Below are positions 32,212-42,983 of a DNA stretch of 64,000 nt, piece after piece; the stretch's first letter is position 1, and each line of letters begins with the position of its first letter. A model generated the notes under the pieces. That model worked only from the letters and a program-made list of their open reading frames with translations, was not told the origin of the DNA and did not search any database. Both the position numbers and the translations under genes were made by a program. This DNA comes from Clostridia bacterium (GTDB lineage: Bacteria; Bacillota; Clostridia; Oscillospirales; Acutalibacteraceae): contig JAFZOL010000006.1 of the NCBI GenBank assembly GCA_017550625.1, forward strand, positions 21,477-85,476. Reading direction: 5' to 3'.

Positions 32212-33983
32212 CAGAAGTCCTCCTCCTTTCGGGCGGCGGCGTCGATCTCGGCGCCGAGCACGGCGGCGACGCGGCGGTATTCCGCCTGGGCGTCGGCCTC
32301 AGCTACGTATTTGAAGCGGCCCACCGCCTCGCGAGACGGCAGCGACGCCAGCGCCTCGATGTCGGCGCCCATTTTGAGGGCGTCGAGGCAGCGGTCGTAA
32401 TAGAGCAGCACAAGCTTCATCATCAGATACTGCTTGTCGAGGGAGGTATAGGTGTCCACCTCGTGGAACGCGAGCTGGTGCAGAAAGTCTTCGCGGATCG
32501 AGCGCGCCGTTTCCATCTTGAGGCGGTCTTCGGGCGAGAGGGCGTCCATGCCGACGAGCTTGACGATCTCTTCGAGGTTCGCCTCTTCGCCGAGCAGCGC
32601 CATCATGCGCCCGCGCTTTTCCATCCAGTCGGGGGCGACGTGCTCGTTGAACCACGGGCCGAGAGAATCGGTGTAGAGCGAATAGCTCGTGAGCCAGTTG
32701 ATCGCCGGGAAGTGGCGCTTGTAAGCCAGCGCCGAGTCGAGGCCCCAGAAGACCTTGACGATACGTAACGTCGCCTGCGAGACGGGCTCGGAGATGTCGC
32801 CGCCGGGCGGGGACACGGCGCCGATGACGGAGAGCGACGCTTCACGCGGGGTGGTGCCGAGCGTTTCGACGCGGCCCGCGCGCTCGTAGAACTGGGCGAG
32901 GCGCGAGCCGAGGTAGGCGGGGTAGCCCTCTTCGCCGGGCATCTCTTCGAGGCGGCCGCTCATTTCGCGCAGCGCCTCGGCCCAGCGGGAGGTGGAGTCG
33001 GCCATCAGCGCCACCGAATAGCCCATGTCGCGGAAGTATTCGGCGATGGTGATGCCGGTGTAGATCGACGCCTCGCGCGCCGCCACGGGCATGTCGGAGG
33101 TGTTGGCGATCAGCACGGTGCGCTCCATGAGCGAGCGCCCGGTGTGCGGGTCGATGAGCTCGGGGAATTCGTTGAGCACGTCGGTCATCTCGTTGCCGCG
33201 CTCGCCGCAGCCGATGTAGACCACGATGTCGGCCTCGGCCCATTTCGCGAGCTGGTGCTGGGTGACGGTCTTGCCCGAGCCGAAGGGGCCGGGGATGGCC
33301 GCCACGCCGCCCTTCGCGATCGGGAACAGGGCGTCGACGACGCGCTGGCCAGTGACGAGGGGCATATCGGGCGAGAGCTTGCGGCGGATGGGCCTGCCGC
33401 GGCGCACGGGCCATTTCTGCATCAGCGTGAGCGGAAGGGACTCCCCTTTCGCGGTCTTCACCTCGCCGATCTTATCGACGACGGTGTAGTCGCCCTCGTC
33501 AAGCGCCGTGAGCGTGCCGGACACGCCGACGGGCACCATGATCGCGTGGCGCACGACCTCGGTCTCCTGTACGTAGCCGAGGATGTCGCCCTGCTGCACT
33601 TCGTCGCCGGCGTGAAGCTCGGGCGTGAAATGCCATTTGAGATCCCGGTCGAGCGAGGGGACCTCGATGCCGCGGGTCAGGTTGTTGCCCGCGAGCGAGC
33701 GGATCTTTTCGAGCGGGCGCTGGATGCCGTCGTAAATGCCCTTGATGAGGCCGGGGCCGAGCTCCACGCTCAGCGGCATGCCGGTGGATTCCACCTTTTC
33801 GCCCGTGCCGAGGCCCGCCGTCTCTTCGTAGACCTGGATGCTTGCGCGGTCGCCGTGCATTTCGATGATCTCGCCGATGAGGCGCTTGTCGGAGACGCGC
33901 ACCACGTCGAACATATTCGCGTCGCGCATGCCCTCGGCGATGACCAGGGGCCCCGCGACCTTGATGATTCTGCCTGTACTCAT
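32211..33983 (-). CDS. ntpA: V-type ATP synthase catalytic subunit A
   Basis: The protein has 590 residues, normal. Walker A is [17 protein letters not shown], the Walker B region is [16 protein letters not shown], and the family's bulge domain (about residues 110-200) is present, with [19 protein letters not shown] and the P-loop partner motifs. It hydrolyses or makes ATP in the cytosolic head. GAGAGG precedes the ATG. The operon order F-I-K-E-C-G-A-B-D equals that of Enterococcus hirae without its last genes. Confidence 0.98.
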   Translation of the reverse strand: MSTGRIIKVAGPLVIAEGMRDANMFDVVRVSDKRLIGEIIEMHGDRASIQVYEETAGLGTGEKVESTGMPLSVELGPGLIKGIYDGIQRPLEKIRSLAGNNLTRGIEVPSLDRDLKWHFTPELHAGDEVQQGDILGYVQETEVVRHAIMVPVGVSGTLTALDEGDYTVVDKIGEVKTAKGESLPLTLMQKWPVRRGRPIRRKLSPDMPLVTGQRVVDALFPIAKGGVAAIPGPFGSGKTVTQHQLAKWAEADIVVYIGCGERGNEMTDVLNEFPELIDPHTGRSLMERTVLIANTSDMPVAAREASIYTGITIAEYFRDMGYSVALMADSTSRWAEALREMSGRLEEMPGEEGYPAYLGSRLAQFYERAGRVETLGTTPREASLSVIGAVSPPGGDISEPVSQATLRIVKVFWGLDSALAYKRHFPAINWLTSYSLYTDSLGPWFNEHVAPDWMEKRGRMMALLGEEANLEEIVKLVGMDALSPEDRLKMETARSIREDFLHQLAFHEVDTYTSLDKQYLMMKLVLLYYDRCLDALKMGADIEALASLPSREAVGRFKYVAEADAQAEYRRVAAVLGAEIDAAARKEEDF

Positions 33984-33995
33984 AGGTAACCTCTC

Positions 33996-34307
33996 TTAAT
34001 CCGGTAATATGTCGCTGCCGACGGCTTTCGCGACCCACGCGCCGACGCGCCGCAGCCCTTCGCCGGTGTTGCCGGCGGCGCCGGGGATCGGGATGATCGC
34101 GGGGGTCACGGCCGTGTCGTAACGGGCGATCTCGCCCGCCATGGCGGCGGCAAGCGCCTCGGTCACGTAAAGCACCGCGTAATCCTCCGCGTGCTCGCGC
34201 AGGAAGCGCGCGCCCGAAACAGGGTCGTCGACGGGGATCACCTCGACCCCCACGCCCGCGAAGCCGTAGATCGCGTCGCGTTCGCCCATGACGCCGATCT
34301 TATACAT
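33996..34307 (-). CDS. ntpG: V-type ATP synthase subunit F
   Basis: The protein has 103 residues. MYKIGVMGERDAIYGFAGVGVEVIPVDD is the classic start of V-ATPase subunit F, a Rossmann-like rotor cap that binds subunit D. It overlaps the end of subunit C by 8 bp and precedes subunit A by 12 bp. The symbol follows the E. hirae naming, where the F subunit gene is ntpG. Confidence 0.93.
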   Translation of the reverse strand: MYKIGVMGERDAIYGFAGVGVEVIPVDDPVSGARFLREHAEDYAVLYVTEALAAAMAGEIARYDTAVTPAIIPIPGAAGNTGEGLRRVGAWVAKAVGSDILPD

Positions 34308-35259
34308 AACCGAACCGCATCCTTTCTTTCAGGGTATCGTCCGGGATCCCGTTTTTCTTGCCGGACAGCAGGATCCGGATGTTGCCGATCTCGGTGAGGG
34401 CGGCAAGATAATAGCGCAGCACGGGCGCGACGCCGAAGGCGCCGGTCGTGCCGCCCGCGAGCGTTTTCGCGGCGAAGGCGTCGCACAGCGACTCGAAGGC
34501 GGGGTCCTTTTCGGCGAGCGCCTCGCCGAGGGGCGCCAAAGGTGTTGCGCACAGGAACGCGAGAAACGCGCTCTCCCCTTCCGCCGCCGCGGCGATCGCG
34601 GCATCCTTGTCGAACAGCGGGGTCGCGGCGACCGCGCGCTGCATGAAGCTCGCTTCTTTGCCTGCCGTGATGCAGCGCCTGAGGACCCTCAGGTCCGCCG
34701 CGGCCGCGAAGGCCTCGGTGTAGGCGATCAGCGTTTCGTCGCCGGCTTCTTTGGCCATGGACATCGCGTGCTCGAGCGCGGCGCGGTCCACGACGGAGTC
34801 GGCGAGCTGCGCGAAGCCCGTTTTCGTGAGGATGCGGTAGGCGGAGCGGTCCGCGTGGCGCAGAGGCGCGGGAAGTTTATCGTTTTCGCGCGCGAAGACG
34901 GCGGCCTTGACCTCGTCCGGATCGAAGAGGCAGGGGCGCTTCACGAGCGGCGTGGGGTCCTTCTCGGCGACGAGCGCCTTGACGAACACCTTGAGATTGT
35001 GAAAATCGTTGACGATCAGCACGGGGTCGAGGGCGTGTTCGTCCGGCAAGATGCCGGAGACGAATGCCCAGACCTCGCGCTCGCGGCCGGCGAGGTCCGC
35101 CTCGCCGTTCTGGTCGAGGTAACCTTTTTCGCCGAGGCGGCGCAGGAGCTCTTTTTCGTCCCGCGCGGAGAAAAGGCTTAAAAGCTCCTCACGCGTGTAA
35201 AGTGCGCTCTCGCGCACCCGCACGCTGCCGACGGCGTAGGCGTATGCGGTATCCTTCAT
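34300..35259 (-). CDS. ntpC: V-type ATP synthase subunit C
   Basis: The protein has 319 residues. The helical V-ATPase C/AC39 family is shown by the N-terminal YAYAVGSVRVRESALYTREEL, DFHNLKVFVKALVAEKDPTPL and the terminal LTEIGNIRILLSGKKNGIPDD with LKERMRFGYV. It is a funnel that connects the K ring with the central stalk. The ribosome site is GAGAGGGGG. Overlaps subunit F by 8 bp. Confidence 0.95.
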   Translation of the reverse strand: MKDTAYAYAVGSVRVRESALYTREELLSLFSARDEKELLRRLGEKGYLDQNGEADLAGREREVWAFVSGILPDEHALDPVLIVNDFHNLKVFVKALVAEKDPTPLVKRPCLFDPDEVKAAVFARENDKLPAPLRHADRSAYRILTKTGFAQLADSVVDRAALEHAMSMAKEAGDETLIAYTEAFAAAADLRVLRRCITAGKEASFMQRAVAATPLFDKDAAIAAAAEGESAFLAFLCATPLAPLGEALAEKDPAFESLCDAFAAKTLAGGTTGAFGVAPVLRYYLAALTEIGNIRILLSGKKNGIPDDTLKERMRFGYV

Positions 35260-35273
35260 GCGCCATCCCCCTC

Positions 35274-35846
35274 TCAGCCGAAGAGCAGGTCGTTGGCCTT
35301 CAGGCGCAGCTCTTCGCGGTAGGCCGCGAACAGGGCGTCGAAGGTGCAGTTCATTTCGATATCGCCGTAGCGCAGAATGAAGCCGTTTTCGATGTCGGCG
35401 GGCACGGGGCTCACGAGCACCCGCTCGCCCACCTCGTCGACGAAGAACGGCGGCATGCGCAAAAGATCCGCTTTGCTCAGGCGCATCTCGCCCGTGCCGG
35501 GCTGCTTGTTCGCCCGCGCGAGGGCCGCCAGCGCGTGGAAATAGCTGTCGTCGCTAAGCTCCCCGAGGCTCTTTTTGGCTTCGGCGAGCACCTCGTCGAT
35601 GAGCTTCACCTTCGCTTCGAGGGCGCTTGCGCGCGCGTCGGCGCGCACCTGGCTGTTGGCGCGCTCCATGACCGCGGCGGCCTTTTTGCGCGCCCCGGCC
35701 TCGGCCTCGGCCACGCGTTTTTCGCCTTCGCGGCCCACGGCCGCGATCTGCGACGCCGCCTTGAGCTCGGCCTCTTCGATCAGGCGCGCGTTGCCCTCGT
35801 CGGTGTCGGCGTTGAGGAACGCGGTGATTTTTTCAAGACCGGACAT
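35274..35846 (-). CDS. ntpE: V-type ATP synthase subunit E
   Basis: The protein has 190 residues from the ATG at 35846 behind CGGAGGG; a longer frame exists but lacks a ribosome site. It has a long N-terminal coiled coil (about residues 15-95, rich in Ala, Glu and Lys), then a compact C-terminal domain ending VPADIENGFILRYGDIEMNC. It forms the peripheral stalk with the G/H-type subunit encoded first in the operon. Confidence 0.92.
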   Translation of the reverse strand: MSGLEKITAFLNADTDEGNARLIEEAELKAASQIAAVGREGEKRVAEAEAGARKKAAAVMERANSQVRADARASALEAKVKLIDEVLAEAKKSLGELSDDSYFHALAALARANKQPGTGEMRLSKADLLRMPPFFVDEVGERVLVSPVPADIENGFILRYGDIEMNCTFDALFAAYREELRLKANDLLFG

Positions 35847-35869
35847 GTTGGTCCCTCCGTTCGGATCGA

Positions 35870-38436
<2,567 letters not shown>

Positions 38437-38440
38437 AGCC

Positions 38441-38770
38441 TCAGGACCCCCCTTTCGCGAGCTCCAGCAGATAGAGGGCTGTCCCGCGCACCGCCGCCTG
38501 ACGGCGGCCTTCGCAGTCCGAAACGAGCTTTTCTTCGGCCAGACGGTTCTTTTCGCGGCCGTCGGCGATCAAAAGCTCCGCCTCTTTCTCCGCTTCGGCG
38601 AGGATCGTTTTTTCTTTATCGCGGGCGCGCACCGCGGCCTCGGCGCGCAGAGCGTCGCACCGTTTCTGCGCGTCGTCCAATATGGCCTGCGCCTTCTCTT
38701 TCGCTTCCTGCCGTCTGACGTCGCAAGCGCGCTCCGTCTCGGCGATCGCGTCCATGATCTGAGACGCCAT
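38441..38770 (-). CDS. ntpF: V-type ATP synthase subunit G/H (NtpF-like)
   Basis: The protein has 109 residues from the ATG at 38770 behind AGGTGAGAG. Almost all of it is one long helix rich in Ala, Glu, Arg and Lys (ACDVRRQEAKEKAQAILDD, then EAAVRARDKEKTILAEAEKEAE), as for the peripheral-stalk partner of subunit E. It is the first gene of the operon, with a promoter at 38838-38866, and its stop is 4 bp before the TTG of ntpI. Assigned from position and composition. Confidence 0.85.
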   Translation of the reverse strand: MASQIMDAIAETERACDVRRQEAKEKAQAILDDAQKRCDALRAEAAVRARDKEKTILAEAEKEAELLIADGREKNRLAEEKLVSDCEGRRQAAVRGTALYLLELAKGGS

Positions 38771-38837
38771 GTCTCTCACCTCGCAGCTTGTTTGCGTCCG
38801 GGCGGAATACGGGCCCGCCCCGGACATGATTAAAAGT

Positions 38838-38866
38838 ATTATATCAAAAAGAAGGGAAACAGTCAA
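38838..38866 (-). promoter_or_regulatory. Promoter of the V-ATPase operon
   Basis: Minus strand TTGACT, 17-bp spacer, TATAAT, 67 bp before ntpF. Confidence 0.85.
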
Positions 38867-38891
38867 GATGAATCGGCAAAAACGCGCGGCT

Positions 38892-38919
38892 AAAAAAACG
38901 CCCCGCGGAGCCCGCGGGG
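38892..38919 (-). terminator. Terminator of the zinc-ribbon operon
   Basis: Minus strand CCCCGCGG, short loop, CCGCGGGG, then CGTTTTTTT. Confidence 0.85.
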
Positions 38920-38938
38920 ACGATTTGTCATATTGTTT

Positions 38939-39856
38939 TTACTTCAGGTATTCGGCGAGGCGTTCGGCGTGCGAGGCGTTGTGGATGAGCCGGCCGTCGG
39001 CGAGCGCGCGCAGGTACCGGACCGCGGGGCAGCGCGCCGCCGCCATGCGGTAAAGGGGCTTCGACGCGAGCTGCTCGTCGGTCTGCCAGATGATCTCGCG
39101 GTGGAGACCCATGGCCTCGAGCGCCTCCTCAAGGCGCAGGGTGAACACCCGCGGGGGCTCGGGGAAACGGTAAAGATAGGTGGCGGCGTCTTCGTTCGTG
39201 AAGAGCTCCACGGCGCAGCGCCCCGCCCCGTAGCCCGCCTGCCAGTATAAGTCCGGCGTGGTGGTGCGGAAGAGCCCGGCGTGCGTAAACGGCGGCTGAA
39301 GTTTCAGGCCCGCGATGAGCGAAGCGCGCTCCTTTTGGATCTTTTGCGCTGCCTCGCGCGCGCGGTCCGCGAAGGGCACGGTGTCGTATCCCATGCGGCC
39401 CACGGCGAAACGAAGGCCCGTGTCGGTGGCGAGCGAAAGCCGGTAGCCCTCGAGGCGCATATCGTGCGTGAAGCACAGGGGGATGCGCACCGCGCCGCAG
39501 GTGGGCGGCAAAATGCATACCGAATCGGGGTACAGCTCGATCTGGGCCCTCCCCTTTTCATAGGGCGTTTCGTAGTCGCCCTCGACGGACATGATCGGCG
39601 ACCCCTCGACGAACAGCGCCTCTTTCGTGCGCGCGGCAAACGCGCCCGAGAGCTCCTGCCAGAAGCCGTCGTAAGAGAAGCCGAGCATGGAAACTTCGAT
39701 GCGTTCGCCCGCGAGCGTATCGACGAGCACGCGGTGGTTCAGGGGGACGAGGGCTTTGACGTCGGCATAGTCGACGAAGCGGGCGCCGATGCGAAGGCCC
39801 TCGCGTTCGACGCTAAGCTCGGTATCCGCGCCGAGCGCACGCGCGGAGTAAGTCAT
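38939..39856 (-). CDS. Hypothetical protein of two repeated beta domains
   Basis: The protein has 305 residues with no signal peptide or membrane helix. The first 110 residues contain two PH-like segments (LVDTLAGERIEVSMLGFSYDGFWQEL and related strands), and the middle repeats similar beta pairs (IELYPDSVCILPP, IPLCFTHDMRLEGYRLSLAT). This hints at tandem pleckstrin-like folds, which is inference only. The C-terminus is helical. I do not recognise the family. Its ATG overlaps the stop of the zinc-ribbon gene by 4 bp (ATGA), so the two are coupled and likely interact. Confidence 0.75.
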   Translation of the reverse strand: MTYSARALGADTELSVEREGLRIGARFVDYADVKALVPLNHRVLVDTLAGERIEVSMLGFSYDGFWQELSGAFAARTKEALFVEGSPIMSVEGDYETPYEKGRAQIELYPDSVCILPPTCGAVRIPLCFTHDMRLEGYRLSLATDTGLRFAVGRMGYDTVPFADRAREAAQKIQKERASLIAGLKLQPPFTHAGLFRTTTPDLYWQAGYGAGRCAVELFTNEDAATYLYRFPEPPRVFTLRLEEALEAMGLHREIIWQTDEQLASKPLYRMAAARCPAVRYLRALADGRLIHNASHAERLAEYLK

Positions 39857-40599
39857 AATATCGAGCCGCAGTTGCCGCAGAACTTCATGCCCGGGGCGTT
39901 TTCATAGCCGCAGCTCGGGCATTTGCCGCTTTTCTGCATCGGGGACCCGCACTCGCCGCAGAACTTGAGCCCCAGCGCCACTTCGGCGCCGCAGTTCGGG
40001 CAGCGGTTGGTGCCGAGGGGCGTGCCGCAGTAGTTGCAGAACTTGCCGTTGCCGGCGGGCTTGCCGCACTTGGGGCAGACGGTGGTGCGCGTTTCGATCT
40101 TGCCCTGCCACACCGTGGCGGTCTCGGCGGCCTCGTCGATGTTGCGCTGCATGGCGCGGCTGCGGGCCTGCGCCACGTAGCTCGCCTCGCGCGGGGCGCA
40201 GTCGGTGCAGAGGCCGTCCTCTTCGTTCCAGCAGTCGGGGCAGACCCATTTGTTGCACGACGGGCACTTGACGAACCGAGGACGGACCTCGGCCTGCGCC
40301 TCGTCGAACGCCTTTTCGTATTCTTTGCGCCACTCGGGGGACTGGCCGGAGAAGCGGTCGCCCACGAGGTCGCTGCCGCGCTCGACCGCCCAGCCGAGCT
40401 CGCTCACCTTGCCGCCGAGAAACCCGCCGAGCGTGGACGCCATGCGCCCGAAGCGCTGCGATTTCTGCTGCTTGCCGTAGGTGGACGACTCGCGGAACGT
40501 GCTTTTGAAGCCGTTGCCGCAGCAGTCGCAGATGAACTCGAACTGGAAGCCGGCCTCGGTGGAAAGGTCGTTATAGTTCCGGGTAAAAGCGTGAAGCAT
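39853..40599 (-). CDS. Multi-zinc-ribbon protein
   Basis: The protein has 248 residues. An N-terminal CDCCGNGF segment and helix are followed by four or five Cys-x2-Cys zinc-ribbon units: CPSCNKWVCPDCW with CTDC, then CPKCGKPAGNGKFCNYCG, CPNCGAEVALGLKFCGECG and CPSCGYENAPGMKFCGNCG at the C-terminus. There are no membrane helices. Such arrays bind zinc and mediate protein or nucleic-acid contacts. It starts behind TCAGGAGG and is coupled to the unknown gene downstream. An adaptor or scaffold role is plausible but unproven. Confidence 0.88.
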   Translation of the reverse strand: MLHAFTRNYNDLSTEAGFQFEFICDCCGNGFKSTFRESSTYGKQQKSQRFGRMASTLGGFLGGKVSELGWAVERGSDLVGDRFSGQSPEWRKEYEKAFDEAQAEVRPRFVKCPSCNKWVCPDCWNEEDGLCTDCAPREASYVAQARSRAMQRNIDEAAETATVWQGKIETRTTVCPKCGKPAGNGKFCNYCGTPLGTNRCPNCGAEVALGLKFCGECGSPMQKSGKCPSCGYENAPGMKFCGNCGSIL

Positions 40600-40635
40600 A
40601 TGCGTATCCTCCTGATCGTGTTTTGGTCACGCTTT

Positions 40636-40665
40636 ATTATAACACAGCCGTCCGTAAAGAATCAA
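40636..40665 (-). promoter_or_regulatory. Promoter of the zinc-ribbon operon
   Basis: Minus strand TTGATT, 18-bp spacer, TATAAT. Confidence 0.75.
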
Positions 40666-40806
40666 GCGGAAAAACGAAAACCGTCCGGAATCCCGTTATT
40701 ATACACATATGGTGGATTATTCTCTCTAAACGTGATATTCCATTTTCGCGCGGGGCGTGGTATGATACAGGCGGAAAGCGCGCTTTACGAATTACGAAAG
40801 AAAACA

Positions 40807-40840
40807 AACCCTCGGGAATCAGATGATTTCCGAGGGTTTT
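40807..40840. terminator. Bidirectional terminator downstream of the flavoprotein gene
   Basis: AACCCTCGG and CCGAGGGTT arms with extended A-T pairing. The minus side is followed by TTGTTTTC, the plus side by TTTTG. Confidence 0.8.
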
Positions 40841-40884
40841 GTTATAATGTGCAGGCTTATCGCGCCGGGAACCGGAGGGGGCGC

Positions 40885-41565
40885 TCAGCCGCCGTTGACG
40901 ATGCTGATATACGTCTCTTTCGGGATCATCGGGGTCTCGAGCAGGGCGACGGTTTCGGGCGAGAGGGCGCGCGTGCGGGCGAATTCCTCGCCGGCCAGCT
41001 CGAAGCGGTCCAGGAGCGGGTCTGCCACGACCGCGGCGGCGGGGACGTTGAGCATCGGCGCCTCGGGCACGCAGACCATGACGGGGTCGCAAAAGCACTG
41101 GCGGCACTGCATGCGCAGGCCGTCGAAGTTCCCATCCCAGTCCGGGAAGCCGCAGCCGCAGAAGACCACGGTGCTGATCTTCGAGAAGTCCGCCAGCGCC
41201 TCGTGCCGGACCGTGCCGTCGGCTTCCTGCCGCATCTTCATTTTGACCAGCGGGATCGTGCGGTCGAGCACGGCCTTCAGGTGCGAGGGCATGCCGTAGC
41301 AGTAGAGCGGAAAGCTCCAGATGACGAGATCGGCGGCGCGGTAGAGATCCAATATTTCGTTCTGGTCGTCATCGATCAGGCAATGGCCTTCCATCTGCTG
41401 CCAGCAGCCGAAGCACCCGCGGCAGGGCGCGATATGTTTTTCGATCACGTTGACGACGCGCACGTCGTTTTCGGAAACGTTGTTCAGCCCCTTGAGAAAG
41501 CGCTCGGTCATGCGGAACGTATCGCTCTGCTTCTTCGGGCTGCCGTTGAGTACCAGTATTTTCAT
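40885..41565 (-). CDS. NADPH-dependent FMN reductase / iron-sulfur flavoprotein-like
   Basis: The protein has 226 residues with a flavodoxin-like fold: KILVLNGSPKKQSDTFRM binds the FMN phosphate, and the cluster-like motif PCRGCFGCWQQMEGHC (C-x2-C-x2-C-x6-C) follows at about residue 48. The next segment is VIWSFPLYCYGMPSHLKAVLDR. The C-terminal part is longer than in simple reductases. It probably transfers electrons from NAD(P)H to quinones or other acceptors. It is transcribed alone from the promoter at 41597-41625. Specific substrate unknown. Confidence 0.92.
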   Translation of the reverse strand: MKILVLNGSPKKQSDTFRMTERFLKGLNNVSENDVRVVNVIEKHIAPCRGCFGCWQQMEGHCLIDDDQNEILDLYRAADLVIWSFPLYCYGMPSHLKAVLDRTIPLVKMKMRQEADGTVRHEALADFSKISTVVFCGCGFPDWDGNFDGLRMQCRQCFCDPVMVCVPEAPMLNVPAAAVVADPLLDRFELAGEEFARTRALSPETVALLETPMIPKETYISIVNGG

Positions 41566-41596
41566 AGGAACCCCTTATTTCTTTTTTCTTATCCTA

Positions 41597-41625
41597 ATCA
41601 TAACCGAAAGCGGCCCGCTTTTCAA
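41597..41625 (-). promoter_or_regulatory. Promoter of the flavoprotein gene
   Basis: Minus strand TTGAAA, 17-bp spacer, TATGAT. Confidence 0.75.
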
Positions 41626-41644
41626 GCCGTTTCGCGCTTTTTCG

Positions 41645-41671
41645 CAAAGAAAAACCGCCCCGGAGGGGCGG
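41645..41671 (-). terminator. Terminator of the small winged-helix gene
   Basis: Minus strand CCGCCCC, 3-nt loop, GGGGCGG, then TTTTTCTTTG. Confidence 0.85.
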
Positions 41672-41714
41672 CGCGGCAGGGACGTCATGTCCCCTGTCTG
41701 TTCGGTCTGTTCTT

Positions 41715-41897
41715 TTATTTCTCAGCGGGCTCCCATTTGCAGCGGACGGGAGAGACGATGGCGCCGGCTTTCTTCAGCTCGGCGAAGGCCTTGTCCACGT
41801 CCTTTCTGTCAAGGCCGGTCAGTTCGGCGACCTTGCCCGCGTTCAGCGGCTCGCCTGCTTTTTTCATCGCTTCGAGAATGAGTTCTTTGTGATCCAT
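41715..41897 (-). CDS. Small winged-helix DNA-binding-type protein
   Basis: The protein has 60 residues with one winged-helix domain: LILEAMKKAGEPLNAGKVAEL, then TGLDRKDVDKAFAELKKAGAIVSP, then a basic wing ending CKWEPAEK. This form is common in Clostridia and archaea as a free-standing regulator-like protein; targets are unknown. It has its own promoter (41928-41956), ribosome site (AGGAGG) and terminator. Confidence 0.85.
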   Translation of the reverse strand: MDHKELILEAMKKAGEPLNAGKVAELTGLDRKDVDKAFAELKKAGAIVSPVRCKWEPAEK

Positions 41898-41927
41898 GGT
41901 TGAACCTCCTTTTTTATTTCCGTTTTT

Positions 41928-41956
41928 ATTGTATCAGATTTGAAGCCGGAAAACAA
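41928..41956 (-). promoter_or_regulatory. Promoter of the small winged-helix gene
   Basis: Minus strand TTGTTT, 17-bp spacer, TACAAT. Confidence 0.65.
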
Positions 41957-41991
41957 GAGGCAAATCGGGACCGTGAAAGGGAGATGAAACG

Positions 41992-42020
41992 AAAAACCCG
42001 CCTGCCTCGCGGCAAGCGGG
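41992..42020 (-). terminator. Terminator of the DedA/TVP38-type gene
   Basis: Minus strand CCCGCTTGCC, GCGA loop, GGCAGGCGGG (one mismatch), then TTTTTC. Confidence 0.82.
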
Positions 42021-42040
42021 AGGAGCGTACGGCGGCGGTC

Positions 42041-42784
42041 TTATTCCGGATCGGGTTCGGGATCGGGCTCGGGCTGCGGGTGCTCGGCGACGTATCGCGC
42101 CGAGATCTTTTTATACAGGATCGCGCCCGGGATGCTGAGCAGAGCCGTCACGATGAAAACGATGGCCGCGACCTTGAAATTGTTCGCCCCGAGATAGGCG
42201 CCGCAGATCGTGGAGGACACGATGGCGGGCGTACGCGCGACGGATGAGATGATCATGAACTCGAGCCAATTGATGTCCGTCAGCCCCGCGAAATAGGTCA
42301 TGGAATCTTTGGGCGTGCCGGGGACCAGATAAAAGATGAACAGAAGGCCGTTGCGCTTTTCACGGTCCCGGAGGAAGCGCATGGACTGCAGCTTTTTCTC
42401 GAGGCGGAAGACCCGCAGGATCCGTATGCCGAGGTGCCCGGTCATGATCAGAATGACGATCGAGCCGAGGATATTGCCCAACAGGCACAACAGGTATCCG
42501 CCGAACCACCCCCAGACAAGCCCGGCGGCGATCTCGACCGGCTCCGTGGGGATGAATTTGACCACCGTTTGCAGGACGCGGAGCGCGACGAAGACGATCA
42601 CGCCCCAGACGCCGAAGCCCTCGATCCAGCCCTTGAAGCGGTCGGTGTCTTTGATCAGCTCGAGCGCGGACTTGCCGAAGTGCAGGTACATATAAACGCA
42701 GGCGCCGGCGACGGCAAGCATCGCGGCGATGATCAGGATACGCAGGAGGATCGTTTTTTTCTTCTCGTTCATTTTCATATCCAT
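42041..42784 (-). CDS. TVP38/TMEM64 (DedA superfamily) membrane protein
   Basis: The protein has 247 residues from the ATG at 42784 behind AGGAGAAAG. About six hydrophobic segments are seen. The SNARE-associated/VTT core is visible in KFIPTEPVEIAAGLVWGWFGG (membrane re-entrant region) and LVPGTPKDSMTYFAGLTDI, followed by the conserved small-residue segment SSVARTPAIVSSTICGAYLG. Family members flip or move lipid carriers; the substrate here is unknown. The C-terminus is a Pro-Glu/Asp repeat of 14 residues. Promoter at 42851-42879. Confidence 0.93.
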   Translation of the reverse strand: MDMKMNEKKKTILLRILIIAAMLAVAGACVYMYLHFGKSALELIKDTDRFKGWIEGFGVWGVIVFVALRVLQTVVKFIPTEPVEIAAGLVWGWFGGYLLCLLGNILGSIVILIMTGHLGIRILRVFRLEKKLQSMRFLRDREKRNGLLFIFYLVPGTPKDSMTYFAGLTDINWLEFMIISSVARTPAIVSSTICGAYLGANNFKVAAIVFIVTALLSIPGAILYKKISARYVAEHPQPEPDPEPDPE

Positions 42785-42850
42785 AAAACGCTTTCTCCTG
42801 AAGACAAAGGTCGGTTTTTTGTTTTTGTCTGTCCGCGTGCTTTTTTTTTG

Positions 42851-42879
42851 ATTATAACGTAAAATACATATTTTTTCAA
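42851..42879 (-). promoter_or_regulatory. Promoter of the TVP38-type gene
   Basis: Minus strand TTGAAA, 17-bp spacer, TATAAT. Confidence 0.8.
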
Positions 42880-42902
42880 CAGGTTTTCTGCCTGCCGGAA
42901 AG

Positions 42903-42926
42903 AAAACCGCCCACGCGGGTGAGCGG
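42903..42926 (-). terminator. Terminator of the MFS gene (copied CCGCCCAC hairpin)
   Basis: Minus strand CCGCTCAC, short loop, GTGGGCGG, then TTTTC. The same hairpin is at 47276-47300 and 52915-52940. Confidence 0.85.
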
Positions 42927-42983
42927 CTGAGAAACAAGCGTCTTGTGATCTGTTGACCGCGGCACGCGGCGCGGCGGTTTTTG

